From the IMG/VR virus record IMGVR_UViG_3300046000_009647, positions 1 through 52,286 of that record: a DNA stretch of 52,286 nt. One strand, given 5' to 3'. A program made the position numbers and the translations under genes. The notes beneath the pieces are model-generated. The model saw nothing but the letters and a program-made list of their open reading frames with translations, was not told the origin of the DNA and searched no databases. The stretch comes from a virus. This document shows, in pieces, positions 1 through 5,298 of this stretch; positions within the stretch are counted from its first letter, which is position 1, and each line of letters opens with the position of its first letter.

Positions 1-38
1 AGCAAGTGCATTTCCATTTATGCTATAAGACCAATTAA

Positions 39-131
39 AATTAAAGACAGGAGTCGAACCTGTATGAGAGATAACCATTCCTTTATTCCCTCTATCTGTT
101 AATTAGCGTCTACCAATTCCGCCACTTTAAT
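39..131 (-). tRNA. tRNA-Leu-like RNA, degenerate
   Basis: The acceptor strands ATTAAAG and CTTTAAT pair over seven bases, the T arm is ACAGG-TTCGACT-CCTGT, and the D arm is of leucine type (GCGGAATTGGTAGACGC). The anticodon arm does not fold into five pairs and a seven-base loop: only CTA/TAG pairs around a loop holding UAA. The region between anticodon and T arm is about 28 nt, longer than a normal leucine variable arm. It may be a decaying or unusually folded tRNA-Leu. Confidence 0.4.
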
Positions 132-135
132 TTTG

Positions 136-208
136 TATCCCTGACAGGAGTCGAACCTGCAGCTTACGAGGCTTAAACTCGTTGTGTTTACCATTTCACC
201 ACAGGGAT
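136..208 (-). tRNA. tRNA-Leu(UAA), short variable loop
   Basis: Acceptor ATCCCTG/CAGGGAT pairs fully. The anticodon arm ACGAG-TTTAAGC-CTCGT gives UAA, and the T arm is GCAGG-TTCGACT-CCTGT. The variable loop is only five bases (AAGCT), whereas bacterial tRNA-Leu normally has a long variable arm. CCA is not encoded. Confidence 0.8.
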
Positions 209-215
209 ATTTTTG

Positions 216-288
216 TGTGAAAGATGGGACTCGAACCCACAATCTCCTGAATCACAATCAGACGCTTTACCAATTCAGCTACAATCAC
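216..288 (-). tRNA. tRNA-His(GUG)
   Basis: The anticodon arm TCTGA-TTGTGAT-TCAGG gives GUG, the T arm is GTGGG-TTCGAGT-CCCAT, and a G lies directly before the acceptor as expected for histidine. The acceptor GTGATTG/CTTTCAC has two U-U mismatches. Confidence 0.85.
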
Positions 289-304
289 CATGTAAAAATT
301 AGAC

Positions 305-339
305 AACCAATAAGAAGCCCATCCGGCATGAGTTTGGTT
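305..339 (-). other. Hairpin in tRNA spacer
   Basis: AACCAA pairs with TTGGTT (6 bp) and encloses an inner hairpin GCC-GGATG-GGC. It lies between tRNA-Met and tRNA-His. Its form (outer stem, unpaired bases, inner hairpin) recurs in other spacers of the array. It could be a processing signal or a small stable RNA. Confidence 0.3.
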
Positions 340-361
340 TAATCTTCATTTTTTAATTTTG

Positions 362-430
362 TACCGAGTGTTGGATTCGAACCAACCTAAGGGTGGATAT
401 GAGCCATCCTTGATCCCAAGCTCACTCGGT
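362..430 (-). tRNA. tRNA-Met or tRNA-Ile2 (CAU)
   Basis: Acceptor ACCGAGT/ACTCGGT and T arm GTTGG-TTCGAAT-CCAAC pair fully. The anticodon arm GATGG-CTCATAT-CCACC, with one mismatch, gives CAU. The A-U end of the acceptor argues against an initiator. A lysidine-modified isoleucine tRNA cannot be excluded from sequence. Confidence 0.8.
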
Positions 431-434
431 AGTT

Positions 435-809
435 GATAAGAGCCCGTTAACTTATCGTTGTACTTTAGATTTTTTGATCAAGTGTCCTACCACTAAGGCC
501 CCGAACGTACTATTCTACTCCTGCATTCCTTAGATGCGTTGTGAGGACGGGGAACAGGCTTTTATTAGAACCCTCTTTCTTACTTAGCTTCTTAAATTAT
601 TCTATCCACCTTCGCTTTTCGCTAAGCTTCCTATCCATTTAAGACCTTATAAGAGTAGGGTCACGCAGTTAAATCAATTAATATGGACTCCTATTAATAT
701 CGCCCTTTGTAAATAACTACTTGTTGAGAAGCCTCTATGTTGTGTAGACTGTATTTGGTGTATCTACATTTTATGGAACAATTTCCTTTCTCAAGGGAAC
801 AACACATTG
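435..809 (-). other. Unresolved stretch of the tRNA array
   Basis: No protein gene and no convincing tRNA was found here. Tracts look tRNA-derived: a D-arm-like segment at about 484-500 (CCT...AGG around a GG-containing loop), a T-loop-like TTCTAAT near 567-575, and a simple hairpin at 435-456 (GATAAG/CTTATC). A 6-bp hairpin TGTAGA/TCTACA lies near 742-767. It may hold degenerate tRNAs or uncharacterised stable RNAs. Confidence 0.3.
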
Positions 810-895
810 CGGAAAGCAGAATATTCGAAATCCATCCATTTTACTGAACCACTCGCTTAGCAGGCGGTGACAATACCCTGATTGTTTTACTCTCC
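810..895 (-). tRNA. tRNA-Ser(GCU)-like
   Basis: Acceptor GGAGAGT/GCTTTCC pairs with wobbles, the D arm has CAAT/ATTG, and the anticodon loop CTGCTAA gives GCU, but only three pairs of its stem form. The T loop TTCGAAT is canonical with a weak stem. Length of 86 nt and the long variable region fit serine. It may be partly decayed. Confidence 0.5.
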
Positions 896-899
896 ATAG

Positions 900-937
900 A
901 GTGTTGTGGAAGATATCATTCCTGTAGGCCCAACACT
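900..937 (-). other. Hairpin in tRNA spacer
   Basis: AGTGTTG pairs with CAACACT (7 bp) around an inner hairpin GGAA-TGATATC-TTCC. It lies between tRNA-Ile and the tRNA-Ser(GCU)-like gene. Confidence 0.35.
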
Positions 938-953
938 AGCTTATTCTACTTTG

Positions 954-1025
954 TACTCCTAGAAGGAATTGAACCTCCATTTCATCCTTATCAGAGATGT
1001 GTGCTAACCATTCTACTATAGGAGC
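954..1025 (-). tRNA. tRNA-Ile(GAU)
   Basis: Acceptor GCTCCTA/TAGGAGT, anticodon arm CATCT-CTGATAA-GGATG (GAU), and T arm GGAGG-TTCAATT-CCTTC all pair. Confidence 0.87.
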
Positions 1026-1030
1026 AATTT

Positions 1031-1175
1031 GTGCTCATAGCTGGAATCGAACCAGCTTTGTTAATTACCTGCGCAGACACTTACCATACTTTATCTAGAA
1101 TATCGGGCAGTAATTCTTTACCATCATTAACCCACTTCAGGTTGGGGAGCGACCTCACTACCTGTTATACGAGCA
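1031..1175 (-). tRNA. Long tRNA-like RNA with an extra hairpin
   Basis: Acceptor TGCTCGT/ATGAGCA pairs over seven bases and the T arm GCTGG-TTCGATT-CCAGC is perfect, but the acceptor ends are about 144 nt apart. The best anticodon arm is AGGTC-GCTCCCC-AACCT, suggesting UCC (Gly) with C instead of U at position 33 and a very short D arm. The excess lies before the T arm and contains a hairpin with AATTAC/GTAATT. It could be a tRNA with an inserted arm, a tRNA disrupted by insertion, or a chance pairing of parts of two genes. Confidence 0.4.
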
Positions 1176-1183
1176 TTTAATTG

Positions 1184-1256
1184 CGGACCTAGAGGGACTC
1201 GAACCCCCAACCTCGAAGTTAACAGCTTCTCGCTCTACCATTGGAGCTATAGGTCC
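1184..1256 (-). tRNA. tRNA-Asn(GUU)
   Basis: Acceptor GGACCTA/TAGGTCC, D arm with GCTC/GAGC, anticodon loop CTGTTAA (GUU), and T loop TTCGAGT are all canonical. Confidence 0.92.
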
Positions 1257-1262
1257 AGTTTT

Positions 1263-1320
1263 GACTACTACCTGACTCCTTTCGAACTTTACAGGCTCGT
1301 ATCATTCATTCTTAGTAGTC
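1263..1320 (-). other. Hairpin in tRNA spacer
   Basis: GACTACTA pairs with TAGTAGTC (8 bp) around an inner CCTG/CAGG pairing and a TTCGAAA loop that resembles a T loop. The following spacer 1321-1405 holds a D-arm-like CCT...AGG segment and a short AGTAA/TTACT hairpin, but no tRNA I can fold with confidence. Confidence 0.35.
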
Positions 1321-1405
1321 CAAGGCGTTACGCACCCATCTAGTAACTTTACTTCTCTTGAGTCCGGGTAAGGCCTTACCAACTCAGGGGTTGTTTCCTT
1401 GTTTG

Positions 1406-1479
1406 TGGGTCCTGTAGGAATCGAACCTACTCCTCTAGTTCTTCAGACTAGCGTACGCACCAGCTATACAAAAGATCCA
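1406..1479 (-). tRNA. tRNA-Phe(GAA)
   Basis: The anticodon arm CTAGT-CTGAAGA-ACTAG is perfect and gives GAA. The T arm GTAGG-TTCGATT-CCTAC is perfect. The acceptor TGGATCT/AGGACCC has two mismatches. Confidence 0.85.
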
Positions 1480-1484
1480 ATTTA

Positions 1485-1537
1485 CCTACATTAGCGGCTT
1501 TTAGTAAAACTAAACCTTCCATCTACCCTAATGCAGG
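1485..1537 (-). other. Ten-base-pair stem RNA in tRNA spacer
   Basis: CCTGCATTAG pairs with CTAATGTAGG over ten bases including one G-U. Inside it is a second hairpin with TTTAGT/ACTAAA around TTT. The whole is 53 nt, too short for a tRNA and with no T loop. It lies between tRNA-Tyr and tRNA-Phe and is the strongest of the spacer hairpins. Confidence 0.45.
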
Positions 1538-1543
1538 ATTTTG

Positions 1544-1614
1544 TGGGATAGAAGGGAATCGAACCCCCTCGCTAGGCTTTTACAGAGCCGGCCGATACCT
1601 TATCTGCCTATCCC
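1544..1614 (-). tRNA. tRNA-Tyr(GUA), short variable loop
   Basis: Acceptor GGGATAG/CTATCCC pairs fully. The anticodon loop CTGTAAA gives GUA and the T loop is TTCGATT. The variable loop is five bases (AGCGA), while bacterial tRNA-Tyr normally carries a long variable arm. Confidence 0.85.
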
Positions 1615-1620
1615 AATTTT

Positions 1621-1690
1621 GCTCATTACAGGGATTCGAACCCTGACCTACTACTCCACGTAGCCGTGCTTCCTTTACACTATCAATGAA
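1621..1690 (-). tRNA. tRNA, isotype uncertain
   Basis: Acceptor TTCATTG/TAATGAG and T arm CAGGG-TTCGAAT-CCCTG are good. The best anticodon arm, GGCTA-CGTGGAG-TAGTA, gives UGG (Pro) but has G where U33 is nearly universal. A clean tRNA-Pro(UGG) lies at 2050-2121, so the proline reading here is doubtful. Confidence 0.55.
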
Positions 1691-1718
1691 ACTGTTACCT
1701 CAACAAGTCCGGCAAGAC

Positions 1719-1759
1719 CAATCTTTCACAGTATGGCTATGAACTCATGTATCAGATTG
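1719..1759 (-). other. Hairpin in tRNA spacer
   Basis: CAATCT pairs with AGATTG (6 bp). Flanking GGCA and TGCC could extend an alternative pairing. It lies between tRNA-Val and the uncertain tRNA at 1621-1690. Confidence 0.25.
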
Positions 1760-1791
1760 CCGTCTAATACAAACTATCATTCCCATTTTTG

Positions 1792-1862
1792 TACCCCAAG
1801 GAAGAATTGAACTTCCATCTGTTGCATGTAAAACAACGGCCCTACCATTAGACGATCGGGGT
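1792..1862 (-). tRNA. tRNA-Val(UAC)
   Basis: Acceptor ACCCCGA/TTGGGGT, anticodon arm GTTGT-TTTACAT-GCAAC (UAC), and T arm GGAAG-TTCAATT-CTTCC all pair. Confidence 0.92.
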
Positions 1863-1866
1863 ATGG

Positions 1867-1900
1867 TGGCATCGGTATTTTTTATGTAGGTCCTATGCCA
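1867..1900 (-). other. Hairpin in tRNA spacer
   Basis: TGGCAT pairs with ATGCCA (6 bp). The loop contains the palindrome TAGGACCTA. It lies between tRNA-Lys and tRNA-Val. Confidence 0.3.
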
Positions 1901-1913
1901 TGTAACTACTTTG

Positions 1914-1985
1914 TACCCCCACCAAGAGTCGAACTTGGGTTCCCATGTTAAAAGCATGGTACTTTAGCCATTAAGTTATAGGGGC
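1914..1985 (-). tRNA. tRNA-Lys(UUU)
   Basis: Acceptor GCCCCTA/TGGGGGT, anticodon arm CCATG-CTTTTAA-CATGG (UUU), D arm ACT/AGT, and T arm CCAAG-TTCGACT-CTTGG all pair. Confidence 0.95.
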
Positions 1986-1989
1986 AAAT

Positions 1990-2035
1990 CTAATTCTATG
2001 CGTCGGTGCTTATTAGGTGGTGATCTATGAATTAG
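1990..2035 (-). other. Hairpin in tRNA spacer
   Basis: CTAATTC pairs with GAATTAG (7 bp) around a 32-nt loop. It lies between tRNA-Pro and tRNA-Lys. Confidence 0.3.
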
Positions 2036-2049
2036 TAACAGTCTTATTG

Positions 2050-2121
2050 TCGGGTAGAAAGGTGTCGAACCTTCCGCCTCTTGCTCCCAAAGCAAGCGTC
2101 GCACCTCGCGACTCCTACCCG
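2050..2121 (-). tRNA. tRNA-Pro(UGG)
   Basis: Acceptor CGGGTAG/CTACCCG, a strong D stem GTCGC/GCGAC, anticodon arm CTTGC-TTTGGGA-GCAAG (UGG), and T loop TTCGACA support the call. Confidence 0.95.
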
Positions 2122-2129
2122 TTTATTTG

Positions 2130-2201
2130 TTGTCCTATGTGGAATCGAACCACAATTACTTGAGTCAAAGTCAAGTGTAATAACCATTATACCATAGGAC
2201 A
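2130..2201 (-). tRNA. tRNA-Gln(UUG)
   Basis: Acceptor TGTCCTA/TAGGACA, anticodon arm CTTGA-CTTTGAC-TCAAG (UUG), and T arm TGTGG-TTCGATT-CCACA pair fully. Confidence 0.95.
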
Positions 2202-2207
2202 TTGTCG

Positions 2208-2291
2208 AAGAAGGCGTGAGACTCGAACTCACAACGGTGTTACCCGCTACTTGTTTTCAAGACAAGCTCCTGATCCAGCCGGATGCCTTCC
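2208..2291 (-). tRNA. tRNA-Ser(UGA)
   Basis: Acceptor GGAAGGC/GCCTTCT, anticodon arm CTTGT-CTTGAAA-ACAAG (UGA), and a proper long variable arm (CGG...CCG) before T loop TTCGAGT. This is a normal class II tRNA and the first in the direction of transcription of the main array. Confidence 0.95.
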
Positions 2292-2336
2292 TTTTAATTT
2301 TATCCAATATGTCAATGAACTCTTTATCTTTTTAAC

Positions 2337-2353
2337 ATTCGTAATATACGAAT
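2337..2353. promoter_or_regulatory. Perfect inverted repeat before the tRNA array
   Basis: ATTCGTA and TACGAAT are separated by ATA. It lies about 45 nt upstream of tRNA-Ser(UGA) and downstream of the terminator at 2380-2412. A dyad in this place could be an operator or part of the array's promoter region. A TTGACA follows on the minus strand without a well-spaced second box, so I call no promoter. Confidence 0.4.
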
Positions 2354-2379
2354 TTATTTTTGTGTATCCAAACTTTTCT

Positions 2380-2412
2380 AAAAAAAAACCCGAATCTTTT
2401 TTGATCCGGGTT
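2380..2412 (-). terminator. Intrinsic terminator upstream of the tRNA array
   Basis: On the minus strand AACCCGGATC pairs with GATTCGGGTT around A6 and is followed by a run of eight or nine T. It separates the small-protein genes from the main tRNA array. Confidence 0.92.
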
Positions 2413-2445
2413 CTTGTTAGAATTTATATGCTATAATTTCTTATA

Positions 2446-2583
2446 TCATCCCAGATCTGTGTCTTGTTTCGGTTCGTTATTATATGTAAAGCCTACAATA
2501 ACATCTCCACATAACGAATCCGACCATATACTAATGGCTCTATGATTCAGTGATGTTTGTTGTATGTTTTGAATTGCTTTCAT
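2446..2583 (-). CDS. Small hypothetical protein (45 aa)
   Basis: This open frame of 45 codons starts with ATG at 2583 and ends with TGA at 2446, filling the space between the holin-like gene and the terminator. The product begins MKAIQNIQQT and ends in a polar, acidic tail. No family is recognised and no membrane segment is visible. Position inside a tightly packed, same-strand series and immediately before a terminator favours a real gene, but its length allows chance. Confidence 0.45.
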   Translation of the reverse strand: MKAIQNIQQTSLNHRAISIWSDSLCGDVIVGFTYNNEPKQDTDLG

Positions 2584-2596
2584 TTTAATTACGTTA

Positions 2597-2863
2597 TTAT
2601 AGCTTAATGTTTGTTTTAGCTGTGATTCTTCCCCACAAAGCTACTAGTTGTCCTACTGCAAATAATACTCCTGACCATACTTGGTCTACAGCTACTACTG
2701 CATCGTTAGCGTTTAATACTTCATTAGCTGCTCCTTGAACATCTACTTTACCTGCTGTCAAAGCAAATACCACTGCTCCTACAGAAGAGATGATTAAACC
2801 AATAATTGTTTTTGATTGATACCAAGCTTTTGCTTTTTCGAAATTGTCTTGTACGATTCCCAT
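2597..2863 (-). CDS. Holin-like small membrane protein
   Basis: The 88-residue product has two hydrophobic segments (about residues 20-40 and 62-80) separated by a polar loop with acidic residues, and short charged ends. This size and plan fit small phage holins, which form lesions in the inner membrane for lysis, but no family signature is visible. It lies away from the main lysis cassette at 8073-9964. An ATATTTAT motif lies 34 nt before the start, suggesting late expression. It could instead be another small membrane protein. Confidence 0.5.
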   Translation of the reverse strand: MGIVQDNFEKAKAWYQSKTIIGLIISSVGAVVFALTAGKVDVQGAANEVLNANDAVVAVDQVWSGVLFAVGQLVALWGRITAKTNIKL

Positions 2864-2897
2864 TTTATTTTGTGTTTATGTTTGTTATTACTTTATT

Positions 2898-2905
2898 ATA
2901 AATAT
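2898..2905 (-). promoter_or_regulatory. Late-promoter-like motif ATATTTAT
   Basis: It lies 34 nt upstream of the holin-like gene and reads ATATTTATAATAAAG on the minus strand. Twenty exact copies occur in the window, nearly all just upstream of a gene. Promoter function is inferred from position. Confidence 0.5.
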
Positions 2906-2958
2906 ATAGAAAAAATAAAAACGTTAACTTGTTTTTTAACTACCGTTCTTTTGTTAAT

Positions 2959-3240
2959 TTATCCTTTTAATAAATGTTTATTATTCTCAATCTTTGAATC
3001 CAGTTTATCTGCTCTGGAGTCAGTATAGCTGATGCTATCTTTATGTAGATTGTCTACTCTTTCAATTTCTTGATCAATTCTACGATTTACTAATTCATCG
3101 TTTCTTGAAATCCACTCTTCTACATTTCGAATGCTTTCTTCGTTTTGTTTTGCTAAATTTGCTGTTCTAAACGCTACCGCAACTACCCATACAAAGGTAA
3201 CTGCACTAACCCCTAAAACAAATGCTGCTATTTGTTCCAT
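2959..3240 (-). CDS. Membrane-anchored coiled-coil protein
   Basis: The 93-residue product has an N-terminal membrane segment (residues 4-25) and a long charged helix rich in Glu, Lys, Asn and Asp with heptad-like spacing. This is the shape of an inner-membrane spanin or a small phage membrane anchor. It lies between the holin-like gene and a gene for a short lipoprotein (3583-3762), so the pair could act as a split spanin, although two tRNA-like genes lie between them. No family signature is present. Confidence 0.5.
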   Translation of the reverse strand: MEQIAAFVLGVSAVTFVWVVAVAFRTANLAKQNEESIRNVEEWISRNDELVNRRIDQEIERVDNLHKDSISYTDSRADKLDSKIENNKHLLKG

Positions 3241-3281
3241 ATTTTATAGTTTTTGTTTCAAAGAACGGTAGTCTTGAATTT

Positions 3282-3356
3282 GTTGTCAGGGAGGACTCGA
3301 ACCTTAAAGCAACCATACAGGACTCGGCAACCACGCCTCATTACGCCACCTGACTA
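3282..3356 (-). tRNA. tRNA-like RNA, possibly Arg(CCU)
   Basis: Acceptor TAGTCAG/CTGACAA pairs at six of seven positions, and the T loop TTCGAGT is canonical, though its stem has only three pairs. The best anticodon arm, GCCGA-GTCCTGT-ATGGT, has U33 and would give CCU, with one mismatch. It lies apart from the main array, between two small protein genes. Confidence 0.45.
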
Positions 3357-3395
3357 ACTGCATTCCTAAAAATGCAAGAGAATGTGTAACAATTG

Positions 3396-3491
3396 TAGTT
3401 AGGACAGGATTTGAACCTGTGTCTTTTTCCATATCCCCAATAATTTTTTGGGAGGTCAAACGTGATAACCAATATCTTACACCACCTAACT
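3396..3491 (-). tRNA. tRNA-like RNA, isotype uncertain
   Basis: Acceptor AGTTAGG/CCTAACT and T arm ACAGG-TTCAAAT-CCTGT are perfect, and a D arm with GTG/CAC is present. The middle is 96-nt-class long and holds a strong hairpin CCCAA-AAAATTA-TTGGG. That hairpin lacks U33, so it may be a variable arm or an altered anticodon arm. Confidence 0.5.
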
Positions 3492-3582
3492 ATTTTTGCT
3501 CTTATTCTAATACCCCTTTATATCGAGCTAACCTGCTTATCTTTAAATACGAGTTTTTCAAGGGTACAGGTTATTGTGTAAA

Positions 3583-3762
3583 TTACTTTACTGTTTTAGT
3601 TGTATCAACTTGTGGTACCTCCAATGAGGCTGAATCCACTGAAATTGAATCAACTTGAACTGCTGTTGAGTCTGCTGTTGTTACTGAAGCTGGTGCTTCT
3701 ACTTGTTTGCAACCTACTGCTACTAAAGCCATTACGGCTAATACTAAAAATACTTTTTTCAT
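3583..3762 (-). CDS. Small lipoprotein
   Basis: This 59-codon gene starts with ATG at 3762. The product begins MKKVFLVLAVMALVAVGC, a lipoprotein signal peptide with lipobox AVGC, followed by about 40 residues rich in Val, Ser, Thr and Asp with repeated DS and VD pairs. The mature chain would be anchored by a lipidated Cys in the outer membrane. A tiny phage lipoprotein suggests an outer-membrane spanin subunit, or a surface protein that blocks superinfection. The ATATTTAT motif lies 25 nt upstream. Confidence 0.75.
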   Translation of the reverse strand: MKKVFLVLAVMALVAVGCKQVEAPASVTTADSTAVQVDSISVDSASLEVPQVDTTKTVK

Positions 3763-3787
3763 TTTTGTTTTTGTTAATTAATTATAA

Positions 3788-3795
3788 ATAAATAT
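3788..3795 (-). promoter_or_regulatory. Late-promoter-like motif ATATTTAT
   Basis: It lies 25 nt before the start of the lipoprotein gene; the minus strand continues TTATAATTAATT. Confidence 0.5.
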
Positions 3796-3809
3796 ACGAA
3801 CTTTTTTTC

Positions 3810-4094
3810 TTAATCCCAAACTTCTTCGTAAGTTTTTTCAAAAATATCTGGTTTGCATGGATAAAATTCTCCGTTTATTCCTTTGATAATGAAATCACCT
3901 ATTGAAGCTTTCATATTACCTTCAAGGGTCTGTATTGTAAGGTTATTTTGTTCTCCAAAAAACAGTATTCTATTTCCAAACTCGCTAACTAACCATTCTG
4001 GTCTGTCTGATAGCATTACTTGACTTGTCTCTTTATCAAACCCTTTAAATTGAACTGCTTCAACTACAACTGGTTTTTTTCTGTACATTCCCAT
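3810..4094 (-). CDS. Conserved phage protein of unknown function
   Basis: I place the start at ATG 4094 (MGMYRKKPVVVEA), one base after the stop of the upstream gene, rather than at a longer in-frame start that would overlap it. The 94-residue product has the pattern KPVVVEAVQF, a central LEGNMKASIGDFIIKG, and FYPCKPDIFEKTYE near the end. I recognise this as a small protein widespread in unrelated phages, with no known function. It is probably cytoplasmic and co-transcribed with the upstream gene. Confidence 0.7.
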   Translation of the reverse strand: MGMYRKKPVVVEAVQFKGFDKETSQVMLSDRPEWLVSEFGNRILFFGEQNNLTIQTLEGNMKASIGDFIIKGINGEFYPCKPDIFEKTYEEVWD

Positions 4095-4095
4095 A

Positions 4096-4509
4096 TTAGA
4101 ACGTAACTGATGATAGCTCTCTAATGATTGTGGCACTTGGATCAAAGTCTTTATCCAATTGCTTAGCAACAGATAATTCTAATGATTCCCCGTTTTTAAT
4201 CTCTACCCATAATTCTTTTACGAATTTTGAAGATATTACTTTATTGTCTTCGTTTCTCTCTACTGTAAATACAGCTACTTTTGTTTGTCTGTTCATGTTA
4301 TTTGAATTTGTTATTGCTTGTGATAGTGAAGTGTAATCACTTCCGTTACTGTAACTTAGACCACTTCCTCCGGTATGAGGAGTTGACCAATTTCCATCAT
4401 GGTATGTATTAACTATACCATTACAGTTTGTTGTTAGTGTTGTTGATGCATTACTTAGGCTTATTCCTACTGCTTGGCTATATCCTAGTAAATTTGTTTT
4501 ATCGTTCAT
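4096..4509 (-). CDS. Hypothetical protein
   Basis: The 137-residue product has a Ser/Asn/Thr/Gly-rich first half, with NGSDYTSLSQAITNSNN in the middle, and a more regular second half that predicts mixed strands and helices (about residues 75-137). No signal peptide, membrane segment or family signature is visible. The low-complexity half suggests a surface or structural part. It is followed after one base by the conserved gene at 3810-4094, so the two are probably translated from one message. Confidence 0.55.
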   Translation of the reverse strand: MNDKTNLLGYSQAVGISLSNASTTLTTNCNGIVNTYHDGNWSTPHTGGSGLSYSNGSDYTSLSQAITNSNNMNRQTKVAVFTVERNEDNKVISSKFVKELWVEIKNGESLELSVAKQLDKDFDPSATIIRELSSVTF

Positions 4510-4535
4510 AATTTATATTTTATGTAATATACTAA

Positions 4536-5246
4536 TTAATTTTTAAATTTCCAAACAAAACCATAAATACTTTTTCTTTTTCCTGAACAACATTCAGAGA
4601 TCGCTGAAGAAGATTTATTTAAAGATTTTGCTGCTTCACTCGCACTTTCCCATTCTTTAATAAAGTTATTTTGTTTATCAAACTGTAGAATAGGTTTACT
4701 TAAACTATCTTTAACCCAAGATGCTTCTCTACCTATTAATTTATTAGAAATTTTTTTATTCCTTTCAGATTCAATTTGATAATGAATTAAATTAGATTCA
4801 ACGATTTTTAACGCCCTCTTAGGATTTGAATAACATTGATGTCCTGTTTTAGATTGAGTTATTTTTTGGCATGTTTTTTCACTAAATTTAACACCTTTCA
4901 TTCTATTACTAACATCAGGTCTTTTTACACCCTTAAGTTTATTAGAAGTTCCGGGTCTTGGAGTTAAACTCATTTTATTTCGGGTTTCTAAAGAATGTGA
5001 TTCAACACCACCTCCTCCTTTATTTTGATTATATAGATTAAAACCCCAAGTTTTAAATTGTTCTATCCAATAACATTCCCAACGTTTCCAATCACTTTCA
5101 TCTACAAAATCTAATTCAAAAATATTTACTTTCTGTTTTAATCGTTTTTGATGTTGAGATTCCCTTTTAATTAAAGAATTTTTAGTTTTCCCTATGTAAA
5201 TAGGAATCTCATTTTCATCAAAAATGCAATATATATAAACTTTCAT
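4536..5246 (-). CDS. GIY-YIG homing endonuclease with NUMOD segments
   Basis: The 236-residue product starts with the GIY-YIG module: YIYCIF at residues 4-9, then YIGKT at 17-21, and a YWIEQFKTWGFNLYN segment near 60-75 ending in a GGGG turn. A middle region with KGVKRP-like repeats looks like NUMOD3, and the last 50 residues (PILQFDKQNNFIKEW through FVWKFKN) form a NUMOD1/IENR1 DNA-binding unit. Such enzymes cut unoccupied target sites so that the gene is copied in by repair. Here it stands as a free gene between queC and a small hypothetical gene, with its own ATATTTAT motif 26 nt upstream. Confidence 0.88.
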   Translation of the reverse strand: MKVYIYCIFDENEIPIYIGKTKNSLIKRESQHQKRLKQKVNIFELDFVDESDWKRWECYWIEQFKTWGFNLYNQNKGGGGVESHSLETRNKMSLTPRPGTSNKLKGVKRPDVSNRMKGVKFSEKTCQKITQSKTGHQCYSNPKRALKIVESNLIHYQIESERNKKISNKLIGREASWVKDSLSKPILQFDKQNNFIKEWESASEAAKSLNKSSSAISECCSGKRKSIYGFVWKFKN

Positions 5247-5272
5247 ATCATAGTGGTATATGTGGTACTACT

Positions 5273-5280
5273 ATAAATAT
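5273..5280 (-). promoter_or_regulatory. Late-promoter-like motif ATATTTAT
   Basis: It lies 26 nt before the GIY-YIG gene at 4536-5246; the minus strand reads ATATTTATAGTAGTACC. Confidence 0.5.
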
Positions 5281-5298
5281 CATAAAGTTTAAGAAAAT

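Noticed and set aside
1745-3028. Open frames across the tRNA array and the plus-strand frames at 2251-2436 and 2816-3028
   Set aside because: They overlap clear tRNAs, the terminator or the holin-like gene, and encode no plausible domain.
3594-3791. Plus-strand open frames over the lipoprotein gene (3419-3658 and 3600-3791)
   Set aside because: The minus-strand frame has a clear lipoprotein signal and an upstream motif. The Leu-rich plus-strand product is the complement of its Ser/Val codons.
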